Shown here piece by piece: positions 8,649 to 18,030 of a stretch of DNA of 21,745 bases. This DNA comes from RGIG9079 sp964567845 (lineage in GTDB: Bacteria; Bacteroidota; Bacteroidia; Bacteroidales; Marinifilaceae): the NCBI GenBank assembly GCA_964567845.1, contig CAZMOG010000028.1:1-21745 (forward strand), in the 5' to 3' direction. A program made the position numbers and the translations under genes. Below the pieces are notes generated by a model. It was not told the DNA's origin, searched no databases, and saw nothing but the letters and a program-made list of their open reading frames with translations. How positions within the stretch are numbered: position 1 is the first letter of the stretch; each line of letters starts with the position of its first letter.

Positions 8649-11042
8649 TTATGGCAGATCCTCAACCGGAATCCAATAATATTTGGCTCCGTTAAACTCA
8701 CGAACGTACGTGTAGTTTGTATTTTTAATAAATTCCAATGTTTCGTACTTTCTCTTAAAATCAGAAACGATGGTCCTGTATTGAGCCGGCTTAACCTTCA
8801 TTGGATCGGTAATCTCCAAAAGGGTTGGTCCTTTACTCATTGAGATAGAGGTTTCATTCAAACCCGAAATCATATTCATTACCTCGGCAATACCCTTTTC
8901 GTCAATCTCCTGATCGGTTGCTTCGGGTACCATACTCTTTACCAACGCCTGAATTGCAGTCTTATATGCTTTTCTATCATCCGATGCAGGATTTCTTGCA
9001 ACATCATAAACTCCCTTCAAACGATTAAGCAACTCGTCAAACTCAGTATTAGAGATAAACAATACCGGCTTATAATACTCTCTACCACTTGCATCGCGTT
9101 TAGCGGTCCAACCACGGAAACCCACCATCTGATTCTCCTCAATCTCTACATTTCCAAAACGATCAACCAACCATGCCTGGTTCGTTGTAATTGTTCCGGC
9201 CTCTCTGACAGCTGCAGTTGCAGCCATACCTATTTTGATTCCCTTCAACGAGGTAATTGTTACATTGGTAATATCATCCATTTGCTTCTGAACAACCTCG
9301 GAATATTTCTGTATCGAATTGGTCATCAACGAGAAAAGAACATCGGCAGAAATTGTTGTACCCTGTGTTGCATACTTGTGCTCTCCGAAATACAAATCGT
9401 ACTCACCACTCTTATCGCACACGAACAACTGGCCATCGTTCGAAGTTTTTGCTCTTACTCTACTGCCCTCAACAAGGTTGTCATATTTGGTTTGCAAACT
9501 GTTTTTTATCATCTGCAATAATTGACGATTAAAAACATTGTATGCATCATGGTTCAAGTTTCTTACTTGATAACTTACCAAATTTACATTCTTGTCTACC
9601 AACTTTTTAACCAACTCGCTTTGTTGAGGCGCAACAGTATCGTTTAATGCGTTTCCACAATCACCGATAACCAACATCAAGTTACTCTCATCTTTATTAA
9701 AACGGAATCTATCCAAAGCGGTGTTGATTCCCACATAAAGAGCCTCTTCCAATGTTCTATCGCCTGCCGAGCTCTTAATTCCAAACTCACCTCCTGTTGC
9801 CAAGAAATCACGAATGGCAGGATCATCCGGTTTGGTAAATGGCAAAAACTCGGTCAAACCGGCACCATCCTTGTAATCGCGATATATCAATATTCCAACT
9901 TTAACATCGTTCTTTCCGCCATCGGTTCCAAAAAAGTCACAACCTTCATCAATTGCCTTCATTACTGCAGGAAAATACTCCTCCATTGAAGCAGTTCCAT
10001 CAATAACAATGGCCAAATTAATTTTACTTAACTTTTCCAAGGCAGCCTGAATGGAATCCTGTAATGGGTCACTATTCTGAGTAACATCGGTCTCACCCTT
10101 TGTGGTTGTAAATGAAGAACACTCATATCTCTGTTCATCGGAACCATCAAGAATAGGGAAACGAAGAGCCTTTGGCGGCATTCTGTACATATACTGCTCA
10201 TAAGCCTGATTTTTCTTTGAGAATGGAACTTGTGATGCAAAAGTTCCCTGCAAATTCTTATTATCGTATATGTATGAAATTTCATTCTTGGCTGCAAAGT
10301 ACTCAACATCCTCATGACGCCATGTCGGCTCAATACATGTTCTTTGGTTCCATGGAACATAAGATGCATTCGGAACCCAAGCATATAATACCTTATCAGA
10401 ATACCCATCACTCATTGTATATTGTGTTGCAAGCAGTGCCTTGCCATTCTCACGTTTCATAATGAAATAGAAACGCATATCCTGGGCAAGCGCTACTCTG
10501 GTTGATTCATCGGATGGATTCAGGAATCCTTGATCATATACCGAGGTTTGGTTCTGCTCATCTGCATTGATACAGAGCAATGCTTTATAATAAATACCAC
10601 AATTATCGGCAAGACACACATCCCATAACAAAAGATTCTTCATTGAAATCCATCCTTTGTTTTCTGCATACTCTGATATTTGAGGATAAATGACATTAGC
10701 TTTGGGCTCTGAATATACCAAAGCATAACCATTTTGAATTTGTGCAATTCTCAATGTTTCGTTAAAGTCCAATGTTGAATGAACTGTTGAACCACCCGGA
10801 GTTGTATATGTTTTATTACCGCTTCTATCGCTATAAACAATCCAGTACTTTTTCTCCAATGGTTTTACATCCTGTCCAAAAAGGTTTCCTGCAAACAATG
10901 AATTAGCATCGGTTTCGTTCAACACTTTACTTTTGAGCAATACTGTTGGTAAGAAAGCTTCACACTTTCCCGGTAATTTCTGGGCAAATGCCGCAGAATA
11001 TGCACATATTACACAAATCGTTAGTACTAATATCTTTTTCAT
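8649..11042 (-). CDS. secreted von Willebrand A domain protein
   Basis: A 797-aa exported protein. Signal peptide at 1-20 (cleavage near AFA-Q). The N-terminal part (about 21-310) is mostly beta-rich with SH3-like character and several cysteines. The vWA domain (about 340-520) has an intact metal-ion-dependent adhesion site: DGTAS at 348-352, a threonine in GDRT near 430, and Asp461 in VIGDCGN. The C-terminal part (about 520-797) is mixed and unassigned, ending in another aromatic-rich segment. With no membrane anchor beyond the signal it should be periplasmic or outer-membrane associated. It sits between a small secreted protein (6-nt gap) and the ABC ATPase (9-nt gap). PpkA, the type VI kinase, carries its own periplasmic vWA domain; here a vWA domain is a separate secreted protein, so it may be the kinase's periplasmic partner (inference). 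Confidence 0.9.
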   Translation of the reverse strand: MKKILVLTICVICAYSAAFAQKLPGKCEAFLPTVLLKSKVLNETDANSLFAGNLFGQDVKPLEKKYWIVYSDRSGNKTYTTPGGSTVHSTLDFNETLRIAQIQNGYALVYSEPKANVIYPQISEYAENKGWISMKNLLLWDVCLADNCGIYYKALLCINADEQNQTSVYDQGFLNPSDESTRVALAQDMRFYFIMKRENGKALLATQYTMSDGYSDKVLYAWVPNASYVPWNQRTCIEPTWRHEDVEYFAAKNEISYIYDNKNLQGTFASQVPFSKKNQAYEQYMYRMPPKALRFPILDGSDEQRYECSSFTTTKGETDVTQNSDPLQDSIQAALEKLSKINLAIVIDGTASMEEYFPAVMKAIDEGCDFFGTDGGKNDVKVGILIYRDYKDGAGLTEFLPFTKPDDPAIRDFLATGGEFGIKSSAGDRTLEEALYVGINTALDRFRFNKDESNLMLVIGDCGNALNDTVAPQQSELVKKLVDKNVNLVSYQVRNLNHDAYNVFNRQLLQMIKNSLQTKYDNLVEGSRVRAKTSNDGQLFVCDKSGEYDLYFGEHKYATQGTTISADVLFSLMTNSIQKYSEVVQKQMDDITNVTITSLKGIKIGMAATAAVREAGTITTNQAWLVDRFGNVEIEENQMVGFRGWTAKRDASGREYYKPVLFISNTEFDELLNRLKGVYDVARNPASDDRKAYKTAIQALVKSMVPEATDQEIDEKGIAEVMNMISGLNETSISMSKGPTLLEITDPMKVKPAQYRTIVSDFKRKYETLEFIKNTNYTYVREFNGAKYYWIPVEDLP

Positions 11043-11048
11043 ATACGA

Positions 11049-11669
11049 TCAGAATTTTAATCTATCAAAAATGTTAATATTAGGAGATATATTCTTTAAA
11101 CCATAAGGAGCAGTTTCATCAAATATCAACTCATCATCTTCACCTGAGTAATACACTCTTAACCTTAGAAAATCGCTTGAAAGATTCTCTATATCAAGGG
11201 CATAATAAAGAGTTGCTATAATCTTTTCATTATATTTCAAATCCCAGAATGCTTGATCTATAAAGAAGTTCCACTCCATCTCCTTGTATTTGGGCGTATC
11301 ATTGTCATCTATAAAATCATACTGATTGAATAGTGATATAATCTGATTTACATCCTCTTTTGAATCCACACTATGGAAACGACGCTCTTGAAGCTCCTTA
11401 ATAATTCTATCAAAAGTTTCAACATCATCCTCCTCGTTACCTACAGCAATTTTGGCAATAAGAGGCATTTTCATGTTAGACAAATAGAATACCGTAGGAA
11501 CTCGATAGTTACGTGCAAAATCAAACTGTGCTCGTAACTCGTTGCAAAGCTGAACAACAGGAGTTTCAGTAGAGTGGGCAATATATGTAAAGACCAATCT
11601 ACTTGTTTGGGAGTATCCATTCATAACCAAGATTATCCCAAGGAATAATATCAATAATCCTCTTTTCAT
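11049..11669 (-). CDS. small secreted protein, unknown function
   Basis: A 206-aa protein with a signal peptide (about 1-20, ending near GYSQ), so periplasmic. The mature part starts with an alternating beta/alpha pattern (RLVFTYIAHS, then TVFYLSNM) followed by an acidic middle region (DDVETFDR, YDFIDDND) and ends in a hydrophobic Phe. I do not recognise a domain. The pattern of a secreted protein whose first strand is followed by a helix containing a cysteine could hint at a Rossmann-like or vWA-like fold, but no motif proves this. Its ATG overlaps the stop of the zinc-ribbon gene by one base (TAATG), so the two are translationally coupled. Confidence 0.8.
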   Translation of the reverse strand: MKRGLLILFLGIILVMNGYSQTSRLVFTYIAHSTETPVVQLCNELRAQFDFARNYRVPTVFYLSNMKMPLIAKIAVGNEEDDVETFDRIIKELQERRFHSVDSKEDVNQIISLFNQYDFIDDNDTPKYKEMEWNFFIDQAFWDLKYNEKIIATLYYALDIENLSSDFLRLRVYYSGEDDELIFDETAPYGLKNISPNINIFDRLKF

Positions 11670-12523
11670 TATAACTCAACATTAAATTCAATAGCAGTAA
11701 TATAATTCATTGAATTATACTTAACATCCACTACCTCAACCGATAACCAACCGGCAATCAATCTATTGAAAATCTCACTATATCGATCGGGAGCAGGCTC
11801 TCCATCCGGTAGTCCGTTAAATGTTAAGGTGTATTTATTTGCAAACTTGTTTTTCAATTCAGGAGTCTCGTTTCCTGAATTAAAAATCTCTTGCAACTCC
11901 TGTTTTGTCAATTTTTCAATTGGCTTGGCAACAACTATTTTCTTAAAACCCGGAACATTTATACTCACACAATCATTCGTTTTTTCATTAACAGCATAGA
12001 TTGTGTATGTTTCAGTTCCATCGGTTGCCGCCTCGACATTCTTAAACTGACCATCATAGTTTGAGTATTTTACTGTTGTCGTATTATATGCACACAACTC
12101 ATACCTAACTCTATCTTTTGTTTCAACTCCGGCCTTGATAGAAACATTATATTTCTCACCTACCAACGTAACTGTAGGGTCGGCTACAAATTTTGGAATT
12201 GGACTTAATTCCGGAGTTGCAGGAACCTTTTGAATTGGTTTCTCGACATTTATTGGCTGAGTATTTGTTGGTTTCTCAACAGCAACTGTAGTTGATGAAG
12301 AACCTTGTATTGTAGGTTGCGTAGTACCTATAGTTTTATACAAATACACACCTCCAAATCCTAAAATCATACTTCCCAACACAACAAAAAAGAGGGCAAG
12401 TCCCGAACCTCCTTTTTTACATGGAGTAATATTATCTGAACAACAATTTGGACACAATGGATCAGGATTATCCGTCTCAAACATCTGTCCACAATTTATA
12501 CACTTAAACTTTCTTACCTCCAT
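11669..12523 (-). CDS. zinc-ribbon, single-pass membrane protein
   Basis: A 284-aa protein with a cytosolic N-terminal zinc ribbon (Cys8, Cys11, Cys24, Cys27, plus Cys28), one membrane segment (about 41-66), a Pro/Thr/Gln-rich linker (about 70-115) and a C-terminal extracytoplasmic region (about 120-284) with two beta-rich parts (YNVSIKAGVETKDRVRYELC and a later LTFNGLPDGEPAPDRYSE stretch). The N-in topology matches the charged residues flanking the membrane segment. It links the cytosolic and periplasmic sides, as expected of a signalling or scaffold component. It starts 5 nt after the barrel gene's stop and overlaps the next gene by 1 nt. Function unknown. Confidence 0.85.
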   Translation of the reverse strand: MEVRKFKCINCGQMFETDNPDPLCPNCCSDNITPCKKGGSGLALFFVVLGSMILGFGGVYLYKTIGTTQPTIQGSSSTTVAVEKPTNTQPINVEKPIQKVPATPELSPIPKFVADPTVTLVGEKYNVSIKAGVETKDRVRYELCAYNTTTVKYSNYDGQFKNVEAATDGTETYTIYAVNEKTNDCVSINVPGFKKIVVAKPIEKLTKQELQEIFNSGNETPELKNKFANKYTLTFNGLPDGEPAPDRYSEIFNRLIAGWLSVEVVDVKYNSMNYITAIEFNVEL

Positions 12524-12528
12524 AAAGC

Positions 12529-14100
12529 CTAAAATTTAACCATTAAACCAACATTTGCCCATATTGCCTCGCGTTTAAAGGAAACACAATTCGCAATAGG
12601 CTGCATAGCAACATCATATCCTGATTCTGAAGAATATACCAAAGGTGGCATTGAATTTGTACTATATCTTTTTTCATCGGATTTATATGAATTTTTTAAT
12701 CCTCGCTCGTAACCACCTTTTACCTCTAACAATAGAGTATTTTTAACCAAATTAATGTCAAAACCGGCATAAGCCATTAACGATATATCGAATTTCTCTC
12801 GCTCAAATGCAGCCGGGAATATGAATTCATTATAAACGGCATCGATATGCCCGAATGCCTGTTCTCCATCATTAATAATCATCCCATTACCATAATCTCC
12901 ATATACATCGGCAACAATTCTATATGGATCGTTTTCTGTCTGCATATTGTAATATCCTTTAGCACCAACCTCTATAATAAATGCCACTCCTCGCGACAAT
13001 TTAAAATCAAGTTGTGTATACAAAGGAACCATAATATCGGTAAATTGTACTCCTTGTGACATTGAGGTTATATCATATACTCGATTATAACCACGCCCTT
13101 TCTGATCTGTCATTGCAATACTGTAGTTCATGGGCGAGGTTTCGAAATTCAGACTTGTCATTGACATTCCAACACCGGTAAACCATCCCCAACGCAATAT
13201 CTTACCTATTGTTGCAGAGACACCCAAATCTATTCCAAAACAAAAGCCATCGGATTCACTCTTCGCAAAATTATCGTCATTAACAACCGAATATGCTGAG
13301 TTAATTGCCATCTCCGCTCTTAACTTGACCCTTAGGTGTCTGGGAATATACTTAAATGTTACATACTCATACAACTCCTCGTCGGCAACTGTCTCGGTTT
13401 TAACCTTGATATTTCCATTCCAGAAATCAATGTTTCCTCGCTCAGCATAAGCCTGTCCAAAACTATTGTATTCCAAATACTCTCCATCAATCTTTACTTG
13501 TGCATCACGCTTTGCATCCTTACCATCATTACGCTTCTGCACAAGATAACCATGGTTTAATTTTTTAAAGTCTTGAGGGTTCAAACAGATAATCTCGGTA
13601 ATCTTACATTGCGTGAAAGTCGTATCAAACTTATAAGTAAATTGCAACATAAAATCGGCAGTCTTATCTTCCTCTACAGGAAATAACACGCCATTATCAT
13701 CGGCAAAACTTATACTTTTAGACATGGTAACTTGATAATACCATGAACTGTCCGAGTATACTATGCTACCTTTTTTTACATCCTTCAAATTAATTGTTAC
13801 TGCACTACACTCCTCTAACAACCAGTCACTATACAAGCGAACAGGCATATTATTCTCCATAAAATATCCCGGACGGTTAAATAGGTCACAAAATATTGGA
13901 GTATTCTCGGACTCAAATAACCTAATAAAATTATACCTTGCATTGTCGTCTGCCACAGATGAATTCATTTCATACTCATCAATCGCATTCAACACTGCCA
14001 TATGCATTTGTCTCTTTTGACTACGAGTCAACGTTTGTGCACATAGTGATGATATTGACACAAAACAAAGTATTATCGCTAATATTAATTTACTCCTCAT
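12529..14100 (-). CDS. outer-membrane beta-barrel-like protein
   Basis: A 523-aa exported protein. I start it at 14100: this ATG overlaps the kinase stop in the ATGA arrangement and opens a proper signal peptide (about 1-22, ending LCAQ), whereas the longer frame adds 24 residues read from the kinase tail. The N-terminal half (about 23-250) is a soluble region of unknown type. The C-terminal half consists of alternating amphipathic strands (for example FGIDLGVSATIG, GWFTGVGMSM, AFIIEVGAKGYYN, LLLEVKGGYERG), and the protein ends in VGLMVKF. A terminal Phe after alternating hydrophobics is the usual signature of an outer-membrane beta-barrel, here of about 8 to 10 strands, similar in style to the PorT/outer-membrane beta-barrel families. 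It gives the cluster an outer-membrane component. Confidence 0.82.
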   Translation of the reverse strand: MRSKLILAIILCFVSISSLCAQTLTRSQKRQMHMAVLNAIDEYEMNSSVADDNARYNFIRLFESENTPIFCDLFNRPGYFMENNMPVRLYSDWLLEECSAVTINLKDVKKGSIVYSDSSWYYQVTMSKSISFADDNGVLFPVEEDKTADFMLQFTYKFDTTFTQCKITEIICLNPQDFKKLNHGYLVQKRNDGKDAKRDAQVKIDGEYLEYNSFGQAYAERGNIDFWNGNIKVKTETVADEELYEYVTFKYIPRHLRVKLRAEMAINSAYSVVNDDNFAKSESDGFCFGIDLGVSATIGKILRWGWFTGVGMSMTSLNFETSPMNYSIAMTDQKGRGYNRVYDITSMSQGVQFTDIMVPLYTQLDFKLSRGVAFIIEVGAKGYYNMQTENDPYRIVADVYGDYGNGMIINDGEQAFGHIDAVYNEFIFPAAFEREKFDISLMAYAGFDINLVKNTLLLEVKGGYERGLKNSYKSDEKRYSTNSMPPLVYSSESGYDVAMQPIANCVSFKREAIWANVGLMVKF

Positions 14101-15167
14101 AAGCCTAATACAATTACAGCCAATCCTATTCCGGTAACTAAACCTATAATTACCATAAAGATCCATAACCATGCCGGTATTCCGGAATTCTGCTTTATCG
14201 GAACTACGGTTTTTCCTGGTGTTGAACCTATATTATCTTCGGCAATTCTCGACCAATCAGCCATCAGTTCATCAATACTCTGATACCTTTCAGATTGAGC
14301 TTTACGAGTAGCCTTCTCTACGATCTGCCGTATATTCAAATTTTGAATATTTCGAATAGGAACCGGCTGCATAATCTGAGCCTGCATCACCTGCGCAGAA
14401 TCACCGACAAAAGGCAGGGTTCCTGTAACCAATAAGTAGATAAAAATACCTATTGCATAAATATCGGTAGTTACATTATGCTGCTCAACCTTTCCAGAAA
14501 TTATTTCAGGAGCTGCATACTCTAATTTACCAATAATAGAACCACTTGTTGTTAATTGGAATCTATTGTCAAACAAAGATTTACTTACTCCAAAATCAAT
14601 AAGTTTAATATTTCCCTCCTCGGTAATCATTACATTACTTGGATCAATATCACGATGTATATAACCACTTTTATGTAATGCTCCGGTTCCTTGCAATACA
14701 TTGTTAACAATTAATTTAATTGCATTATGCTTATCATTTCTATATTTGTCATATAATTTTTTAGCATAATCAACCTGTACTCCGGAATTATCCAATGTTA
14801 AACCACCTAACAAATTATCCAGATTAACACCAACCAAACGCTCCATAATAAGATAGTATCTTGTTACATGAGAATTTGTTGCCGCATCCCACTCCATATT
14901 CGGAATGAATCCGTACATTCTTAACAAATTAGGATGATCAATCTGAATCGATGCCTCTCTTCTTGCTCGCTCAATCAAGGCTGGAGTAATGTTTGTAACG
15001 ACCTTTATCGCAACAGAAAAATACTCGTTAGGATTGTTATCATTTATACAATAACCTTGAAAAACCTTACCCATTCCTCCTTCACCAAGAGGAGTAGAAT
15101 CTGCATCATATTCATAATGCAGATTATTTTTCATTTCATTCGGTCCTTGAATCTTAATTATATTCAT
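14097..15167 (-). CDS. tail-anchored Ser/Thr protein kinase
   Basis: A 356-aa eukaryotic-type kinase. Visible motifs: glycine loop GEGGMG (28-33), VAIK lysine 55, probable helix-C Glu71, catalytic loop HRDIDPSN (171-178) with Asp173 and Asn178, DFG at 191-193, activation segment with several Thr/Ser (LTTSGS, 205-210), APE at 219-221, and Asp235. The lysine usually found two residues after HRD is replaced by Asp175. After the kinase fold (to about 312) comes a short linker and a single C-terminal membrane segment (about 330-355) with no extracytoplasmic sensor domain, unlike PASTA kinases. It overlaps both neighbours by 4 nt (ATGA). It should phosphorylate Thr residues read by the FHA proteins here, opposed by the PP2C enzyme. 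Confidence 0.93.
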   Translation of the reverse strand: MNIIKIQGPNEMKNNLHYEYDADSTPLGEGGMGKVFQGYCINDNNPNEYFSVAIKVVTNITPALIERARREASIQIDHPNLLRMYGFIPNMEWDAATNSHVTRYYLIMERLVGVNLDNLLGGLTLDNSGVQVDYAKKLYDKYRNDKHNAIKLIVNNVLQGTGALHKSGYIHRDIDPSNVMITEEGNIKLIDFGVSKSLFDNRFQLTTSGSIIGKLEYAAPEIISGKVEQHNVTTDIYAIGIFIYLLVTGTLPFVGDSAQVMQAQIMQPVPIRNIQNLNIRQIVEKATRKAQSERYQSIDELMADWSRIAEDNIGSTPGKTVVPIKQNSGIPAWLWIFMVIIGLVTGIGLAVIVLGL

Positions 15168-16480
15168 AACTCTTCTGATTTAACAACAACCAACACTCCT
15201 AACGACATGTCTTGCTTTATAGCAATGAAATATGTACCCTGAGTTTCAGGAATAAATTCTGCACTGCGTTTATTGCCACGCACAACATATTCACTACTCC
15301 ATATAGGAGAATCGCTCCACTTTATTGATGGTAACATCTTCATGGCGTAAGGACTATCCATCTCAACATCGGGCATCATATCTTTTGTAGCGTACACATA
15401 CATCTCAGAATCCGGCTTGATTCCATGTAACTCTACTACTACTTTATCATTGTTCGAGACCGTAATCGATAAAGAACCGGAAAAGAAGATTCTTTTACTA
15501 TCTTGAAATGATGATATAGGTTTTACTTCAACTCCATTAATTAGAATTTTTTGATTAACAGAGGTTGCTACTGTCGTTTCTGTATTTACCACAGGCTTAT
15601 CATTCGATTTTACCTCGACAATCTCTACAGAATTCGTAGTAGGCTTTGGATTGTTATCAACTTTTGCAGTTCCATAAGGCTGATACAATTTATTGGGTAC
15701 CTTTTGATATTTTCTAATATCCTTTAATACCACCGGTTTATCAATATCACGACCAAGTTCTATGATAAACACTTTACTACCCATTACTCGTTGAGTTATA
15801 AAACCTTCAACTACAGAACCATCAACCAAAACCAATCTATCCAATAATTGAAGCTGTTCCCACAAAGTATATCGATCGGATAATTTCTGAGCATTGATAT
15901 GTAGAATATTTGAATAATCTATTCTACGCATATCTCCCTTTTCATCCAAGAGTGTGATATACTTACCTATATTCTGCTCAACAATTTGTCCAACAAAATG
16001 TTTACCCAATAAAGTAGTAACAATCTCGCCTACTCCATGTACCATTTCATTAGTATTAGTCTTGACAGTTTTGTCTATTGCTCCCCATATCAACGGATAT
16101 GTTCTATTACCAAAAGAGACAACTGTTATCGAATCATTTCCATCCTTCAAAAGAAATGCGTCATCATAGAATACTCCGTTTGCTGTAAACGATGCCTTAC
16201 AGATATTTGTAGTATTACCCAAATTCGCAAACCACTCTTTCGCTTCATCAGATAGCTTATCAAATACCTTTGATTCTACCTTTAATCCGGAAACAGAGCT
16301 CTTGGGGAATACCAATTGGGCTCTTTCTGCACTGATAAGAACCTGTCTTCCAGGAATCTGTTCTGAAATATACCCCTCATAAACAGCACCATCCTTTGTA
16401 TATATGTGCTCTACAACTTGTGCGTTTACATGCAAAGTTGTCAATATGAATAGGGATAATAATAGAATTTTAGCTTTCAT
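15164..16480 (-). CDS. secreted protein with three SH3/Sm-like 'KDG' modules
   Basis: A 438-aa exported protein with signal peptide at 1-20 (ending VNAQ). The N-terminal two thirds contain three similar short modules: YTKDGAVYEGYISEQIPGRQV (about 27-47), a weaker VGQIVEQNIGKYITLLDEKG copy (about 165-185) and VLVDGSVVEGFITQRVMGSKV (about 215-237). Each predicts a small beta-barrel strand pattern. The C-terminal third (about 310-438) looks like a separate beta-sandwich with the sequence SLSITVSNNDKVVVELHG. I do not know a function; modules of this kind are common in Bacteroidetes exported proteins. It begins 4 nt after the protease gene and overlaps the kinase ATG by 4 nt, and probably acts in the periplasm as a partner of the membrane proteins. 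Confidence 0.82.
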   Translation of the reverse strand: MKAKILLLSLFILTTLHVNAQVVEHIYTKDGAVYEGYISEQIPGRQVLISAERAQLVFPKSSVSGLKVESKVFDKLSDEAKEWFANLGNTTNICKASFTANGVFYDDAFLLKDGNDSITVVSFGNRTYPLIWGAIDKTVKTNTNEMVHGVGEIVTTLLGKHFVGQIVEQNIGKYITLLDEKGDMRRIDYSNILHINAQKLSDRYTLWEQLQLLDRLVLVDGSVVEGFITQRVMGSKVFIIELGRDIDKPVVLKDIRKYQKVPNKLYQPYGTAKVDNNPKPTTNSVEIVEVKSNDKPVVNTETTVATSVNQKILINGVEVKPISSFQDSKRIFFSGSLSITVSNNDKVVVELHGIKPDSEMYVYATKDMMPDVEMDSPYAMKMLPSIKWSDSPIWSSEYVVRGNKRSAEFIPETQGTYFIAIKQDMSLGVLVVVKSEEL

Positions 16481-16484
16481 AAAC

Positions 16485-18020
16485 TTATTTTACTATTTCT
16501 GCTTTATCTATTAGAAGTTTTAGTTGTTTTGCACGAACTGCAAAATTGAATCCCTGAGAATTAGCAACTTTTGCATAAAGGACTCCTACTAATTGTCCAT
16601 ATTCATTGAAGATTGGAGATCCACTGGCGCCACTATAAGAAACACCGTCAAATCCAAAAGTTTTAATGTTGTCGGTACGTGAGATTGTTGCACCAACAGC
16701 ATTTGCTTGAATCTTTGTACCCTCGATATTATCAAGCAGATTTAAGCCATAAGGGAATCCAATAGTGTAGATATGTCTTCCCGTCGTAGGTTCATCTACA
16801 CAAATTTCATCAAGGGGTATCGGTGTTACACCGACAGGTAATGTCTGTGATTTAATTTTAAAGATAGCCAAGTCAACCTCTTGATCATCGCTACAGATAA
16901 CCTCATGACAATTCACAGCACTTTTCTCATCAAGGTATGATCCATTAGGAATCAAGATTACATAATCCAAAACTCCCTTAACCTCTACCTGCGAGATATA
17001 TTGGATTGCAGGTGTAAATCCTTGCTCTACAAGTTTATTCAATTTAGCTCTATAGTAATCATTTGCCAAAGATTGAATAGTTAAAGCTGAAGACATGGTT
17101 TCTGTTTGAATTGTTGAACTTAACCATGGTTTTGCAACATGAAGATTTGTTACAACATTACCATCATTACCTATAAAGAAACCGGTTGCTGTATATGCCA
17201 TTCCATTCCCTGCGTCTTCGCTATATGGAATAATTGCATCACCCTCAACTACAAACTTATCTGTCAATCTTTTTGTGTAAATCTCTTTCTTTTTATTGTA
17301 ATAATCCGGATCAGGTAACTGACTCATATCAAGAGAACCACATGTAACCTCAAAATGATACTCACATAACAACAGTGCTGTTGATTGCGAATATTTCTGA
17401 TACAACTTTTCATCCGAGATAGGTCTGTTTATGTTGAAAAGTAAAACAATTCCAACTCCTATTGTCACACATGCAGCCAAAATCAAAAATATTTTTCCAT
17501 ATTTAATTGACGGCTTCGGTATTGGATTTTGAATAGGTACTCCTGCACAAGAAATTTCATCCTTATATGAGATAGGAACAAATTTATTCTTAGGAATTCT
17601 CTTACCATTCAGAGAGGTTCCATTCTTACTATGATCACATATATACCAATCCCCATCGTTCATTTCACGCAATGTTGCATGAAAACGGCTCGCATTTGGA
17701 GCTTGTAGGCATATATCGTTCATATAGTGTTTTCCTATACTTTTAACCTGCTTAATATTTTGAGGTATTACTAAATCTTGAACCAATGACCAATCAAACG
17801 GGACATCGGCAAACATAATCTCATCACCGCGTTTTATTATAAACTCCTTGCCCGGAGTCATCTTTATGCCGTTTATAGTTGTTCCGTTAGAACTTTTATC
17901 TATGAGAATTATATCTCCGTTATCCAATTGTATTAGCTCTGCATGATAACCACTGACATAGTCACTCTTTAATACAATGTCGGCCTCTTGCGGATCTCGT
18001 CCTATTACTATCAGTTTCAT
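16485..18020 (-). CDS. FHA-FHA-TM-trypsin-like serine protease
   Basis: A 511-aa transmembrane protein. I start it at the ATG at 18020, which places the first FHA at the very N-terminus and leaves a 10-nt gap after the previous gene; the longer frame to 18065 overlaps that gene. FHA1 (about 1-75) has IGR, SGYH and SSNGT. FHA2 (about 92-165) has GK in place of GR, then SRFH and SKNGT. One membrane segment (about 176-197) follows, then an extracytoplasmic S1/HtrA-like protease (about 215-511) with His294 in VVTNLHVAK, Asp383 in VDLAIF and Ser466 in GASGSP. The triad is complete, so the protease should be active. The topology couples cytosolic phosphothreonine recognition to periplasmic proteolysis. 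Confidence 0.9.
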   Translation of the reverse strand: MKLIVIGRDPQEADIVLKSDYVSGYHAELIQLDNGDIILIDKSSNGTTINGIKMTPGKEFIIKRGDEIMFADVPFDWSLVQDLVIPQNIKQVKSIGKHYMNDICLQAPNASRFHATLREMNDGDWYICDHSKNGTSLNGKRIPKNKFVPISYKDEISCAGVPIQNPIPKPSIKYGKIFLILAACVTIGVGIVLLFNINRPISDEKLYQKYSQSTALLLCEYHFEVTCGSLDMSQLPDPDYYNKKKEIYTKRLTDKFVVEGDAIIPYSEDAGNGMAYTATGFFIGNDGNVVTNLHVAKPWLSSTIQTETMSSALTIQSLANDYYRAKLNKLVEQGFTPAIQYISQVEVKGVLDYVILIPNGSYLDEKSAVNCHEVICSDDQEVDLAIFKIKSQTLPVGVTPIPLDEICVDEPTTGRHIYTIGFPYGLNLLDNIEGTKIQANAVGATISRTDNIKTFGFDGVSYSGASGSPIFNEYGQLVGVLYAKVANSQGFNFAVRAKQLKLLIDKAEIVK

Positions 18021-18030
18021 ATTATATGTT

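Noticed and set aside
14101..14172. N-terminal extension of the barrel-like protein to 14172
   Set aside because: It overlaps the kinase C-terminus by a further 24 codons and displaces the signal peptide; the ATGA-coupled start at 14100 is preferred.
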